64,000 nucleotides of DNA from Beaufortia kweichowensis (taxonomy: Eukaryota > Chordata > Actinopteri > Cypriniformes > Gastromyzontidae), in contig CM032802.1 of the NCBI GenBank assembly GCA_019155185.1, positions 17,262,425 to 17,326,424 of the forward strand. The letters are read 5' to 3'. The position numbers and the translations under genes are program-made. Position 1 is the stretch's first letter, and each line of letters begins with the position of its first letter. The notes under the pieces were generated by a model. It had not been told where the DNA came from. It did no database searches and worked only from the letters and a program-made list of their open reading frames with translations. Positions 33,930-45,299 of the stretch are shown here, piece after piece.

Positions 33930-35620
33930 AGTAGAGTTCGGATATCTGATTCAGTTCGGGCAGCCCGCCCGCATTCCTAGGGGTGGTGCCCACCACGGTG
34001 GGCCCCCACCAAGCTCTGGTCATGGAACACGAAGTACAGACTCTCCTGGCAAAGGGGGCCATAGAAGTAGTTCCCCCTCCAGAGAGAGAAGCGGGCTTCT
34101 ACAGCCGCTACTTCATAGTTCCCAAAAAGGATGGAGGCTTGCGGCCTATTCTAGATCTGCGCACCCTGAATCTTTCAGTAAAGAAGCTGAAGTTCAAGAT
34201 GCTTACACTCAGACAGATTGTGTCTCAAATCCGTTCTGCGGACTGGTTTGTCACAATAGACATGAAAGACGATACTTCCATGTCTCCATCCCACGAAGCA
34301 CAGGAAGTTCCTGAGGTTCGCCGGGCGAAGCGCACCAATATCGGGTTCTCCCCTTCGGTCTAGCCCTGTCACCTCGCACCTTTACCAAATGTGTAGATGC
34401 TGCCCTGTCGCCGCTGGCGCTTTACGGGCATTCAATATTGAACTACATAGACGATTGGCTTATTCTGGCAGAGTCAGAAGCCTTAGCGGTCCAACATCGA
34501 GATGTTGTTCTCGCCACATGGAAGGAGTTGGGGTTACGGCTGAACGCCAAGAAGAGTTCACTTTCTCCAGTTCAGAGAATAACTTTCCTAGGCGTAGAAT
34601 GGGACTCGAGGGTCATGTCTGCCCGCTTAATGCTGCGCATTCAAACCATTCAGGCAGCCGTCAAAGGGCTCAAATTGCATCAACGAGTCACAGTCCTGCA
34701 CTGGCAGCACATACTCAGTCTCATGGCAGCGGCAGCCAGCGTCATACCTCTGGGCCTGCTACACACGAGACCTCTCCAATGGTGGCTCAAATCCAAAGGG
34801 TTTTCCCCAAGGGGGAACCCTTCCGCATCATTCAGGTCACCCACAGGTGTCTGAGGGTACTAGCGATGTGGGGCAAACCTGGGTTTCTCTCCCAGGGCCC
34901 GACATTGGGGTCAATATGTCGTCGCATGAACGCTTATGACAGATGCATCCCTGTCAGGCTGGGGGCGGTAATGGAAGACCGCTGCTCCAGAGGTCTATGG
35001 AGGGGCCGCCAGCCCGAGTGGGTACATAAATTGCCTAGAGTTGCTGGCGGTTTGGCTTGCTTTGAGGCAGTTCCTTCCTCACCTCAGCAACAGACACGTG
35101 TTGGTCCTGACGGACAACATCGCCAGCGGTTGCGCACATCAACCATCAGGGTGGTCTGCGGTCGCCCTCTTTACAAATTGGCACACCAGATCCTGTTGTG
35201 GTCCTTAGTTGCCGCTACTCACCAGAGCAGCGTACACATCCCGGACGGGTTGAATGTGGGAGCCGGGCGCCTGTCGGAGGCAGGGGCCGAGGCCAGGGAA
35301 TGGAGACTTCACCCCGAGGTGGTGAATTTGATCTGGGATACCTTCTCCCAGCACAAGTGGACCTGTTTGCGCCCTCAGGAGACGCACGCGACTGTCCTTT
35401 ATGGTTCTGCCCCTAGTTCCTCCAGCCCTCTGGGGCTGATGCTCTCGTACATCCGCGGGCCGAGGCTACGCTTGTCATCGCTTCCGGATCTCTGCTCCCG
35501 GGAGTCCTGGAACGGCGGGTACGCCAGCACAGGATTCGGGCCTGTTATTGGTGGCACCCCGCTGGCCGGCCCGAGTGTGGTTCTCGACCTGATAGCACTC
35601 TCGACGGGCACCCGCTGAGG
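33930..35620 (+). pseudogene. DIRS reverse transcriptase/RNase H, frame-broken
   Basis: The frame from about 33983 encodes the fingers region (LLAKGAIEVVPPPE, YFIVPKKDGGLRPILDLRTL) and reaches motif A (WFVTIDMKDD). There a one-base change in length near 34.27 kb moves the frame (HVSIPRSTGSS continues in another). The catalytic YIDD motif is at 34444-34455. RNase H starts at TDASLSGWG (first Asp at 34942-34944), followed by a stop and frame change, and ends near HIPDGLNVGAGRLSEAG (about 35.23-35.28 kb). Catalytic residues survive in pieces while the reading frame does not. Confidence 0.8.
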
Positions 35621-35684
35621 CTGCCGCTCAGGAAAGACCTTCTGTCTCAGGAGCAAGGCACTGTTTTGCACCCTGCCCAGAAAT

Positions 35685-36730
35685 GTGGAAACTGTGGGTC
35701 TGGCCCCTGAGGGGCCAGCTTCGTCGGCTCGGGTCTCGACCGAGGTTGTAGAAACCATTTTGCAATCCAGGGCTCTCCACGCAGGAAGCTGCACTTTGAA
35801 ATGGGAAGTCTTCTCTTCCTGGTGTTCAGATCGACGTCAAGATCCAGTTAACTGCCCGATTAGCGTGGTTCTGCAATTCTTGCAAGATCGCTTTTCGGGG
35901 CTTATGCCCTCACGGTCAAGGTCTATCGCGCTGCCATATCTGCCTTTTCATAGCCTTGTCCACGCCAGTCTGTGGGTTGAGACCAGCTGGTTATACGCCC
36001 TTCGTGGCACTAGGAGGCTGAGGTCGGTGTTACGATGCCAGAGTTCCTACGTGGGATCTGGCGGTGGTACTTCAAGGGTTGTCGGTGGCGCCCGCTCGGA
36101 ACCCATTGAGACCGTTCGGTCAAATTTCCCTGACCCTCAAGACTGTGTTCTTGCTGGCAGTATCTTCCTGAAGAGAGTTGGTGATCTCCCAAGCTCTCTC
36201 AGTCTCTCCTTCTTGCCTGGCTTTTTCCCCAGGCATGGTTAAGGCTTTTTCTGTACCCTAGAGAGGGTTACGTGCGAAAGTACCCACCAATGTGCCGAGG
36301 CAACATTCACGTTCTGAGGCCTTCTGTCCTCCTCCTTTCAGGATTCGGACCAGGAGAAAGCTAATCTTTTCGTGTCCAGTGCGAGCACTGGACGCTTACG
36401 TTCACAGAACCGCTCCCTTGAGAAAGTCTGAGCAGTTGTTTGTTTGCTTTGGTCCTCCCAGCACTGGAGTGCCGGGCGACCAGACAATCTCTTAGCAGGT
36501 GGATAGTCGAGCTATCTCACTGGCTTACGGAGCCTCTGGACAGCAGTCTCCCACTGTCTGTCAAAGCTCACTCAACTAGGGGTATGGCGGCCTCTAAGGC
36601 CTTACGGTCTGGGGCTACGCCGAAGATGTATGTAACGCTTGGCCGCTGGTCTCCTCGCCGCCACGCCTCGCGGCGTTTTTATGACTTGGACCTGGCTTCC
36701 ACGCCAGGTGCCCATGTTCTGCAGCCCTAA
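35685..36730 (+). pseudogene. DIRS tyrosine recombinase, frame-broken
   Basis: An N-terminal core-binding-like part is encoded at about 35685-36030 (TILQSRALHAGSCTLKWEVF). The catalytic part is in a different frame, with AHSTRGMAASKAL (His and Arg at 36569-36571 and 36578-36580) and RRFYDLDL with the nucleophile Tyr at 36680-36682, ending with TAA at 36728-36730. The H-x-x-R and terminal Tyr arrangement is that of tyrosine recombinases. The frame breaks between about 36.03 and 36.44 kb make it non-functional as it stands. Confidence 0.75.
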
Positions 36731-37682
36731 GGGGCTTGTTTCCCTCGAATGACAGCCAGGAAATCTCGCTGTGTATTCTATGTATTGACTTCTGGCGGCA
36801 AGTGTCTTGTCTCGCCCACTTTGGGGCCTGGCTCCGAGGGCCAGGACCCTGTGCCAGGGTTCCCATGCACCTCCACCTGAGGGGTCGACTTGTACTATGG
36901 ACACCGCCAGCTGAGTCTCAGCCGTGTGTTTCCAGTTTTGCTGTTCTGGCTCGAGAGCCAGCTACCTGAACTTGGGTTTCTGCTCCTTTGCACTTTCCCG
37001 GGGACCGGTGGGGCCCTGGTGACTTCCATCGCGGTGGGTGAGCCCATGCGCTTCGACTTATTTGTTACCGGCCAGTGAATCTCGCCGTGTATTCCCTGTA
37101 TGTTTTGTATCAGGACTGAGGTCCTGCATATCTGGCCCTTAGGGGCTTCTCTCGAGTAGTAGTTAAACTTGGCCAGGAAATCTCGCCGTCTCACTCCTTT
37201 ATGGCGTTCTGGCTTATGGGCCAGGGTCTACGCTTTAACCTGTCGAGGTAGTTCCTCTTGTTGTGCCTCTACGGATTCACACTTCCAGGGACTTGCTCGT
37301 CGCGGCGGCGCGGGATTGCGTTCCCATAGCGCCATTCGCTGACGCAGCGCTGAGTTCCCCTTGAAAGGGAACGTCCCAGGTTACGGTGATAACCCTTGTT
37401 CCCTGAGAGGGAACGAGGCGCTCGTCTTCCGCCATACTCCCCTGCATGCCTGAAGCAGCAGCCGCACTTCACGCTGAATGTGTGTGCGTTCCACGCTCTT
37501 TATAGCTTCCTGGTCCTGACGCCACCCGCCCGTGACGCGTTCTGTCCCGCCATTTGGCAATCTTGCACACGATGCTTCAGATGCGTCACGCAAAGCGTGC
37601 CCCTATAGCGCCATTCGCTGACGCTGAGCGATCTGCTCGTTCCTCTCAGGGAACAAGGGTTACATACGTAACCTGGGACGTT

Positions 37683-38640
37683 TTTTATTCCAAAAAGTCT
37701 GTTTTTTATTCCAAAAAGTCTGTTTTTTATTCCAAAAAGTCTGTTTTTTATTCCAAAAAGTCTATCTAGATTCCATAAAGTCTATTTTATTCCAAAAAGT
37801 CTATCTAGATTCCATAAAGTCTATTTAGATTCCATAAAGTCTATTTAGATTCCATAAAGTCTATCTAGATTCCATAAAGTCTATCTAGATTCCAAAAAGT
37901 CTGTTTTTATTCCAAAAAGTCTGTTTTTATTCCAAAAAGTCTGTTTTTATTCCAAAAAGTCTATCTAGATTCCATAAAGTCTATTTAGATTCCATAAAGT
38001 CTATCTAGATTCCATAAAGTCTATCTAGATTCCAAAAAGTCTGTTTTTATTCCAAAAAGTCTATCTAGATTCCATAAAGTCTATCTAGATTCCATAAAGT
38101 CTATTTTATTCCATAAAGTCTATCTAGATTCCATAAAGTCTATCTAGATTCCAAAAAGTCTGTTTTTATTCCAAAAAGTCTATCTAGATTCCATAAAGTC
38201 TATCTAGATTCCATAAAGTCTCTCCAGATTCCAAAAAGTCTGTTTTTTATTCCATAAAGTCTATCTAGATTCCATAAAGTCTATCTAGATTCCATAAAGT
38301 CTATCTAGATTCCATAAAGTCTGTTTTTTATTCCATAAAGTCTATTTAGATTCCATAAAGTCTATCTAGATTCCATAAAGTCTGTTTTATTCCATAAAGT
38401 CTATCTAGATTCCAAAAAGTCAAGTTTTTTATTCCAAAAAGTCTGTTTTATTCCATAAAGTCTATCTAGATTCCATAAAGTCTGTTTTTTATTCCATAAA
38501 GTCTACCTAGATTCCATAAAGTCTATTTAGATTCCATAAAGTCTATCTAGATTCCATAAAGTCTATCTAGATTCCATAAAGTCTATCTAGATTCCAAAAA
38601 GTCTGTTTTTATTCCATAAAGTCTATTTAGATTCCATAAT
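37683..38640. repeat. 19-20 bp minisatellite, right block
   Basis: Continuation of the array at 30.34-31.72 kb after the DIRS insertion. Here CTATTTAGATTCC and CTGTTTTTATTCC variants are much commoner than on the left, where CTATTTTATTCC dominates. The two sides are therefore not homogeneous. Confidence 0.95.
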
Positions 38641-38810
38641 TCATTAATGGAGTTTGGGCTCCTTTCCACCGTCGCCGTGTTGGAGTGTCACTAGGAGACT
38701 GCTGATATTAGTTTTTAAGTTAGCTTTTATATTTCGCTGCTCGTGTCATTCTGTTTATTCTGCTGTAAAGCTGCTTTGAAACAGTGCTACATTGAACTTG
38801 AACTTGAACA
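38641..38810 (+). mobile_element. LINE-like 3' end fragment at the array edge
   Basis: CTGTAAAGCTGCTTTGAAAC is followed by a short TTGAACTTGAACTTGAAC tail, the signature of L2-like non-LTR 3' ends in fish (compare 47.65-47.73 kb). It abuts the last minisatellite unit directly. Confidence 0.5.
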
Positions 38811-41800
38811 TTTTCAGGGATTTTATTAAACATTTTGTTTCAAATCAGAATTAGGAGTATTGTTTGCATTAATGCTTACATCAATGTACAAAAAAGTCAG
38901 TAAATATGGTATATGAAAACCTTAGTTTGACCATCATGTAACATTTTAGCAATTTAACAACTGTCAGCAAATGACTTTTGTTGTCCATCAGAGTTTAGTC
39001 TCAGCTTTGTGCGCTTGTACATATCAAAGAATGCAAGAAAGCACTACAATGAAAAGAATGAAGTGCCTCAAACCGAGGTGTCAGTCATGTATAGAAAGAC
39101 ATTGCAATTTAAAAACCCATATTAATAAGAATAAAATATCCCTTACGCAAACTCCTGATACCTAGGGTGCTATAAACTCATTTTACATACAATCAGAGCA
39201 CAAAACTGTCAACACCCTCATAGCATGGCATGCTCAAGTAAATTACTTTACAGTTTCCACTGGTCAGATGATGTCAGCTAGTTCAGTAATATTATATTTT
39301 GCAAGTAAGAAAAGATCATTATTGAAATAATATTATGATATATGACCAACATTAAATGGTCGGGTAATTATGCTGGGTAAGTTTTGGAACTTGTATAGAA
39401 ACACAAATCAAGTGTAAAGTGCATTAAAACAGTACATGTCAGCTTTAGATCATTTATACAGAACCTTGATCCATGCATAATTGACTCAAGAAACCACCAG
39501 TAAAAGGTTACTTTAGAATAAAAAAAAGATCTATTGTGTGGGCATATAAAACAGATTAGTTTATCTCAAATGCATGTATGTGTTATAATATCAAAAGCCC
39601 TTATGTCCAAGAAACGGTTAACTGTGAAAAACAGAATGCAAATGTGTAATTATAATTATAAGGTGGTATTATTAGCCTTGAAAGCTGTCTTTACATGTAA
39701 CTCCACCATGATAATGACGATTACATCTACATGTAGCACCTTTTACAGAACACTGTTACATAATATATTTTCATATCTCAAGTTCTTAAAACATTAGACA
39801 TTCCTTCAAATAGTAACATTATAAAATATAAAAAATGATGGCCCCTATCATAATCAGTAGAAGCTGTCTAAAATGAAACCACCTAATGCAAACACGTTGC
39901 CATGACACCCAGTCAATTTTGGCCTAGATTTTGACCATTCTAGCCACTTCCCTTTAGCTGACTTTCTGAAATAAATCATTTTATTTATAAATATTAGATG
40001 TGTGAACTAATTGCTATGAATAAAGTAATTGGACCATTATGTCAAAGACAGCAAATAGTTCTGTTCTTACTTAAAAATAAGGAAAACGTTTCTGGTGAGC
40101 CTGGTGTTCAGCTTGTGCACTGTACTTTCCTAAAGGGGATTAATTTATACAGACATTCAAATTTAGCTTTGAAATATTATTGTTCAAACAGTATTTACTT
40201 TTTCACTTTGTCATTCTTACAGGGTTTTTTTTTCAAAGAATGAAATACAACACCTGGGTCATTCTTTATTTGTGGTGGCAAGTGGTGTCCCTCTGCTTTA
40301 CAACAGATCAAATACATTTAAATACCAATAAATCATAAAATGTTTGCATGTTTATATTCTGTAGGGTAAACACAATTTGTGCACTGTTAAAAGTCACATT
40401 TTTGTTTTAAAATATTTAATTAAGTTTGAGAGACTGCATTTGTAACTAAATATGCATGTTCCCGCCACACCTCAGAGAGGTATCATGGAATGTAGTTACA
40501 ACAATATAACATTTTTATCACAAATAAAGTGGTTATATTGTGAATATAGATTTTATTTAATTTGTGCAATTTTATTAAATTGTTTTATATGTTTTATGAT
40601 TGTTTTATTTAATTGTTTAATTGTTTAATTTTAATATGTAAAATACATATTTTGTATTTATATTTAAGAAAAAAGTGATAACACTGTGGTGCGACAATTT
40701 CATGTGTCACATTTTATTAGTGTCTGTTGTGTTATGTTAATAACTGGCAGATCTGACATATTTTAATTAAAACACATTACTTGTGTTTCTTAATTTTTCC
40801 AAAAGTTTGGATTTAGGCTAATTTGTCTGTGGTGTTTCCTGTCTTTCCTGGTAACACCATAGACATAAGTAGCTGTAATGACCAGTGTTTGATTAAAAAT
40901 GTTCTTATGTGTCTATTTTAAAGGATATAGCATATGGAAATAATTTTGAATGAATAGCAAAGCATTTTACTAAAAGAAAGCATTTTACTAATTCTGCCAC
41001 CACAATGGAAGAATGATCCACCTACAATTGATAAACCATGGTTTCCTAATGGAAAGAATGTGACGTTGTGTCAACGATGAAACAAGGGGTTAGCTCTTGG
41101 GAAACCTAACATATTTGATTAGAATTTCAAAAGTCAATGAATATTGGCGAATGGAATTTGAATGCCATTCTCCATCCTGTGCATGCTGGTATAAAAGGAA
41201 GATGGCGCTCAGGGTTTGTTCTGAGGAGCCTGGGAAGCAACCTCTCGGCCAATCAGCTGATGGAGCAGTGTTTTGGCATTAGGGACACAATGTCTTGTTA
41301 CATTTAGGACAGAAACAAAAGAATATGACTGACAAAACCAAAATAAACTGTGACAAAACAGGCGTGAACAAATAAAACAAAACACAAAACAACACAAAAC
41401 AACATAAAGGGCAACAATAAATGGTATTTAATTGTATAAATGAACTGAGAGATGACTGACGCTCCATTTGTTCTAGCGCCTTGCACATGAAACTGCTTTT
41501 TTTATTTGTCTGAGCAAGCTATCTTGGCGTCCGTAGGACTCGCTTCTTCAGCCTCTGATAACAGGTAACTCCATGCATCCCATGCCATGTCAGGCAATTC
41601 CTCATTAGCTTAAGTCGAGAAAGGGAGCATGATTCTGAGATGGACCCGCCCACTTCACTGCAGTATTTTAACCAGCGACATGAGCTCCCCTTATCCCTTT
41701 GTAGATCGGGCTTCGACAAACCAGCCTGCTGTGTGTTTTGGAAAAGAGAGATCCAGCTGGGAAAGCAGGCATGGAGACTTTCTCCCTTTCAATAACAAAA

Positions 41801-42186
41801 GCCACGACCGCAATGTTCTCGCTCATGTTCTTGCAATGACAACATGAAAAAAACGTGCATCAAAGGTTTCCAAAGAACAAAAGCTAAATGAATGAAACAC
41901 ACCATCTCACTTCTATACTCGTATATAAAGGGCAGTGATGGGCCTTCAAATTTAATTCACCAATACTCAATGGCCTTTTGAAATTCGAATATGATATGAT
42001 AGGCTTCTCAAGAGTGAGGATTATTGTGTGACTGACAGATAAGGAACCTTGAATTACATATATCAATGATATACTACAATGACAAAAAGAGAATCACCCA
42101 AAGTCTGTTTAAACAGCAGACAGGCAAGTAATTGATTTGAAAGACGGACCCAATGATATATAGTCATCAGATGTCTGATCAATACT
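38811..42186. other. AT-rich DNA without recognisable genes
   Basis: No supportable coding sequence. Short frames at 38.97, 39.53, 40.0, 41.1 and 41.3-41.8 kb lack recognisable features. 41.5-41.85 kb is somewhat less AT-rich. The part from about 41.2 kb up to 42186 may include the 3' untranslated region of the minus-strand gene that follows. Confidence 0.45.
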
Positions 42187-44513
42187 CTACACCTGGAACT
42201 CAAACATGTCCACTTCCTTCTTGGCCAGCTTGGCCACCTCTTCACGGATGGCTTTGACCAGGGCTGAAGTGGACAAGCTGCTGAAGGGGCGCCAGGGCTG
42301 GTGGGATCTCCAGACTCTGCTGGACTCTGTTGGGATTGTGCAGTCGGTGAAAAGGGCGGATGGTCTGGACAGCTCTGAGCAGACGCAGACTGCTGCTGGT
42401 GCCATAGAAGAGGGCTGCCCTGAGGATAGTGGGGATGAGGAAAGGCCTCTGCGTAGCCTGGTAAGGGTATCTGAAAGAGAAGCCAGCTAACAGTCAACAA
42501 CAGCTATGCTACAGACTACATCTGAGGTGCGTTGTTTTATATGTAATGCTGTTGAGTCTCGATTAGTACAGAAGTAGATCAAACAATGCACTTAAAAAAG
42601 AAAGAAAAAGAAAGCAAAGACAAATGCACATGAAGATAAGGAAAAAAGGTATGGAAGCTAACTGAAAACAATAATTCAAACAAGCTAAGATGAAGTGATT
42701 TGAACACTTTAACCAAGGTTGTAACCAGGGTTGAGTGGAATTTAGAATGTAAAACCTGAAAAAAGTGTTCATTTGAAGAAATGTGCTACTACCCCGGATT
42801 GAACAAGCAACAGGATTGAACAGGGAAACACAAACAGGGATTGTACAAAATGCCAAGATGTCCCCTACATTCAGAACAATGAACGATGAATTCTAATTCT
42901 GTATCCCTTGTATAACGAACAAAAATAAACAATGTGAAAGAAAAAAAAACACTTTGAAAATGAAAACAATAAACCCAATGGCAAACATTTAACATGATTT
43001 TCAAACAAACCGTATCATCATTTACCAGTGCGCTGCCTGAGATCTCGTTTTCGTTAAGGGACTTAACAGCGCTTTACTCTTATTGGCTAGTGCAAGTTTG
43101 ATGGACAAGTCAGTGACCTGGAAGGGAAACCACAGCTTGTTTGAGTGGGTGTGAACAAACCATCCGCCACACACTTCAAAACAGGTCTTGGGAATTACCT
43201 TTCACAACAAAAAAGTTGTTTCTGGTCTTACTTGTTCACTATAACAATATTTTGATAGCTATTTGGCAAACAGAGACTCTTAGAGTCGATATACTCTAAG
43301 AGTAGCGATATACTTGCAGGTTAGTACTTTATGAGAAATCACACTATTTACCTTTATTTACCTTTACCTTTTTTGCTATGATCATACTATCATTGTATTT
43401 GCTGTAATTAATCTTTTATTCATCACGTATATATACTATTTGCTCAATCTAATATTATATTATATAATCATTATTTTTCTGTAGGCCTATTTATTCTATT
43501 ATTATTATTATTATTATTATATCAACTTTGTGCATAGTTTTTGTGTAGTACACAGTTTTTGATTAGTATTTGCTGATTTTGTTTCATTTTCTTAATGCTA
43601 ATAAATTAATTGTAGGCCTACTTATAATAATACTTAATAAAATAATAATTCTGACCTGAAACAACAGAAAGTAGAAGTATGGGTTAGAATTTTCACGATG
43701 AGATGACTTTATTTTATTTCTTGTACATTAAATTACATTAGCGTTGACTTCACAAACGCTTTCATGATTTGTCATGAAAAAAAAGTCTGAATAAATAAAT
43801 AATTCAAGTAATAATTATTGAAATTGGTTGAGAAATGTAAAACTTACTGTGCTTTAAATGCCGAAAAGTGCTGATTTCCTGTTCACATGTCTATGCCATC
43901 CACTCTCTAAAGTCGAACCACTTCCAGGTCACTGACCTGTCGATCAAACTCGCACTAGCCAATAAGACTAAAGCGTTTTAAGAAGTTTGTGCCAGAAGTG
44001 AGAATGTAAACTTGTGGAGTGTAATGAAACCTTTGAAAGCGAGAGCCAAATCTCTGGCAGGATGATTTGCAAACAGGATATTTAAAAAACAATTTCAAAA
44101 GAAAACCATGTTAAATGTTTGCCATTGAGTTTGTTGTTTTCATTTTCAAAGTTTTTTTTTTCTTTCACATTGTTTATTCTTAAACGATTGCATTCATTTT
44201 TATTGACACAAATCTAATCCCATACGGTTGCGGTCTATTTTTGCATATTTATGTCACATTAAACAACACCGATGGTTCATGCATTGTGACACTGGCATCT
44301 ATGAATGTCATCAAGATTGCAGAATTGGACTGCGATTACATCACGTAAAACAGATTCTTACAGAATCAGCCCACTGAGGAGGCACGTCCTCGGGTTCAGG
44401 TGGGTACGACATCCATGACGGGCAGTGATAGGAGGAGGGTGGTGTGGAGATAAAATAGCCTGTGTATCCAGAACGAGCAGCTGGGATGGCATACACCGCT
44501 GTCATGGGATTTC
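42187..44513 (-). CDS. Unrecognised gene, two 3' coding exons with frame conflict
   Basis: Exon A (44513-44362) has a CCCACAG acceptor and a GTAAGA donor and encodes 50 residues in one frame, including VYAIPAARSGYTGYFISTPP and WMSYPPEPEDVPPQWADS. Exon B starts at 42470 after a TCTTTCAG acceptor and, in the phase imposed by exon A, continues IPLPGYAEAFPHPHYPQGS, a Pro/Ser/Gln-rich stretch. A second, equally protein-like ending (STSALVKAIREEVAKLAKK then EVDMFEFQV, stop TAG 42187-42189) lies one frame over, and exon B is 284 bp to that stop. A one-base length difference in the last third is implied: a real frameshift or a sequence error. Upstream exons are not seen. I do not recognise the family. 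The helix-plus-FQV tail could be a protein-interaction end, but that is inference. Confidence 0.5.
42924..44179. repeat. Large fold-back repeat inside an intron
   Basis: The left arm (about 42924-43124) and right arm (about 43921-44179) are inverted copies. AATGGCAAACATTTAACATG at the left pairs with CATGTTAAATGTTTGCCATT at the right. CTTATTGGCTAGTGCAAGTT pairs with CTCGCACTAGCCAATAAG, and GTCAGTGACCTGGAAG with CTTCCAGGTCACTGAC. The spacer of about 0.8 kb is AT-rich and non-coding. It lies between exons B and A of the unrecognised minus-strand gene. A fold-back DNA transposon is the likely origin. Confidence 0.75.
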
Positions 44514-45299
44514 CTGTGGGACAAATAAAGCTTGACAGTTTAGATTATACCTAATATAAATTATGCGTATGCAATTTAATGACACTTCCTTAAAGAAATC
44601 AGCCAATCATTTTTTATTACATTATCATTATTCTGATAAACAGACAACTTTGTTGTGGGCACAGCATGCCGAACACTGGCCTAAGAAGGTTGAATGTCAT
44701 CTAAGTCATTCATTTTAGTACTGTTCTCAAAGTCATTGCTAAAACCATTTGTAAGAGCACAACTTTCCATGCAATAACAACAGTTAAAAGTGAAAACTAT
44801 TACAGAAATATGTATTGTTGCAAGAATAATACGTAAATAATACAATTCTCCACAACTATGTCTATTGCAATGCAATCAATGATGTCCAGTTTAACAATGT
44901 TAACCCCCAAAGACACAAAGATAGTAGCAAATAACATGTAAATAGTTTGTACTGTCTGTAAACTGAAAAAAAAAAACATAAATAAAGCATGTTCTAAAAA
45001 TATCTACGCTTGTCTCTGTTAAAATTGATGTAAGGAATAATTCACACATGAATAATTCAGCCATGAAATTCACAACTTTACATTAACATGTAATCAGATA
45101 TGATAACAAAGCGGATTTGGCATGCCATCCATCCGAGGGCTATGAGTCCGGAATCTTAGCCCAAACACAGGATATTTTGCAAACAGCAGAATAATCACCA
45201 GACAGCATCGGACCGTTTTTTCCTGCATCTGGTGTATTTTTTTACAACAGAAGCACCAAGCACTTTTGAAAACAGCAACAGCTGTCGTGTTTTTTTGTA

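Larger units (their letters stand above)
31725..37682 (+). mobile_element. DIRS-like tyrosine-recombinase retrotransposon
   Basis: A 5.95 kb element lies inside the minisatellite. Inverted terminal repeats occupy about 31740-31905 and 37490-37655, both with a CTATAAAGAGCG block. An internal complementary region at about 37306-37425 joins the reverse complement of the left end to that of the right end around AAC at 37370-37372. Both outer junctions carry GTT (31725-31727 and 37680-37682), and the repeat unit reads through if one GTT is kept, so there is no ordinary target duplication. Gag-like, reverse transcriptase, RNase H and tyrosine-recombinase segments follow in order but in several frames, so the copy is decayed. 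This architecture is diagnostic of DIRS-type elements, common in fish. Confidence 0.93.

Noticed and set aside
34389..35618. 409-codon plus-strand frame inside the DIRS element
   Set aside because: It is mostly an out-of-phase frame across the polymerase region; the recognisable RT and RNase H motifs fall in neighbouring frames, so it is not a gene as it stands.
30341..38640. CRISPR-like regular repeat pattern
   Set aside because: Units are contiguous 19-20 bp minisatellite variants without unique spacers, in a vertebrate genome.
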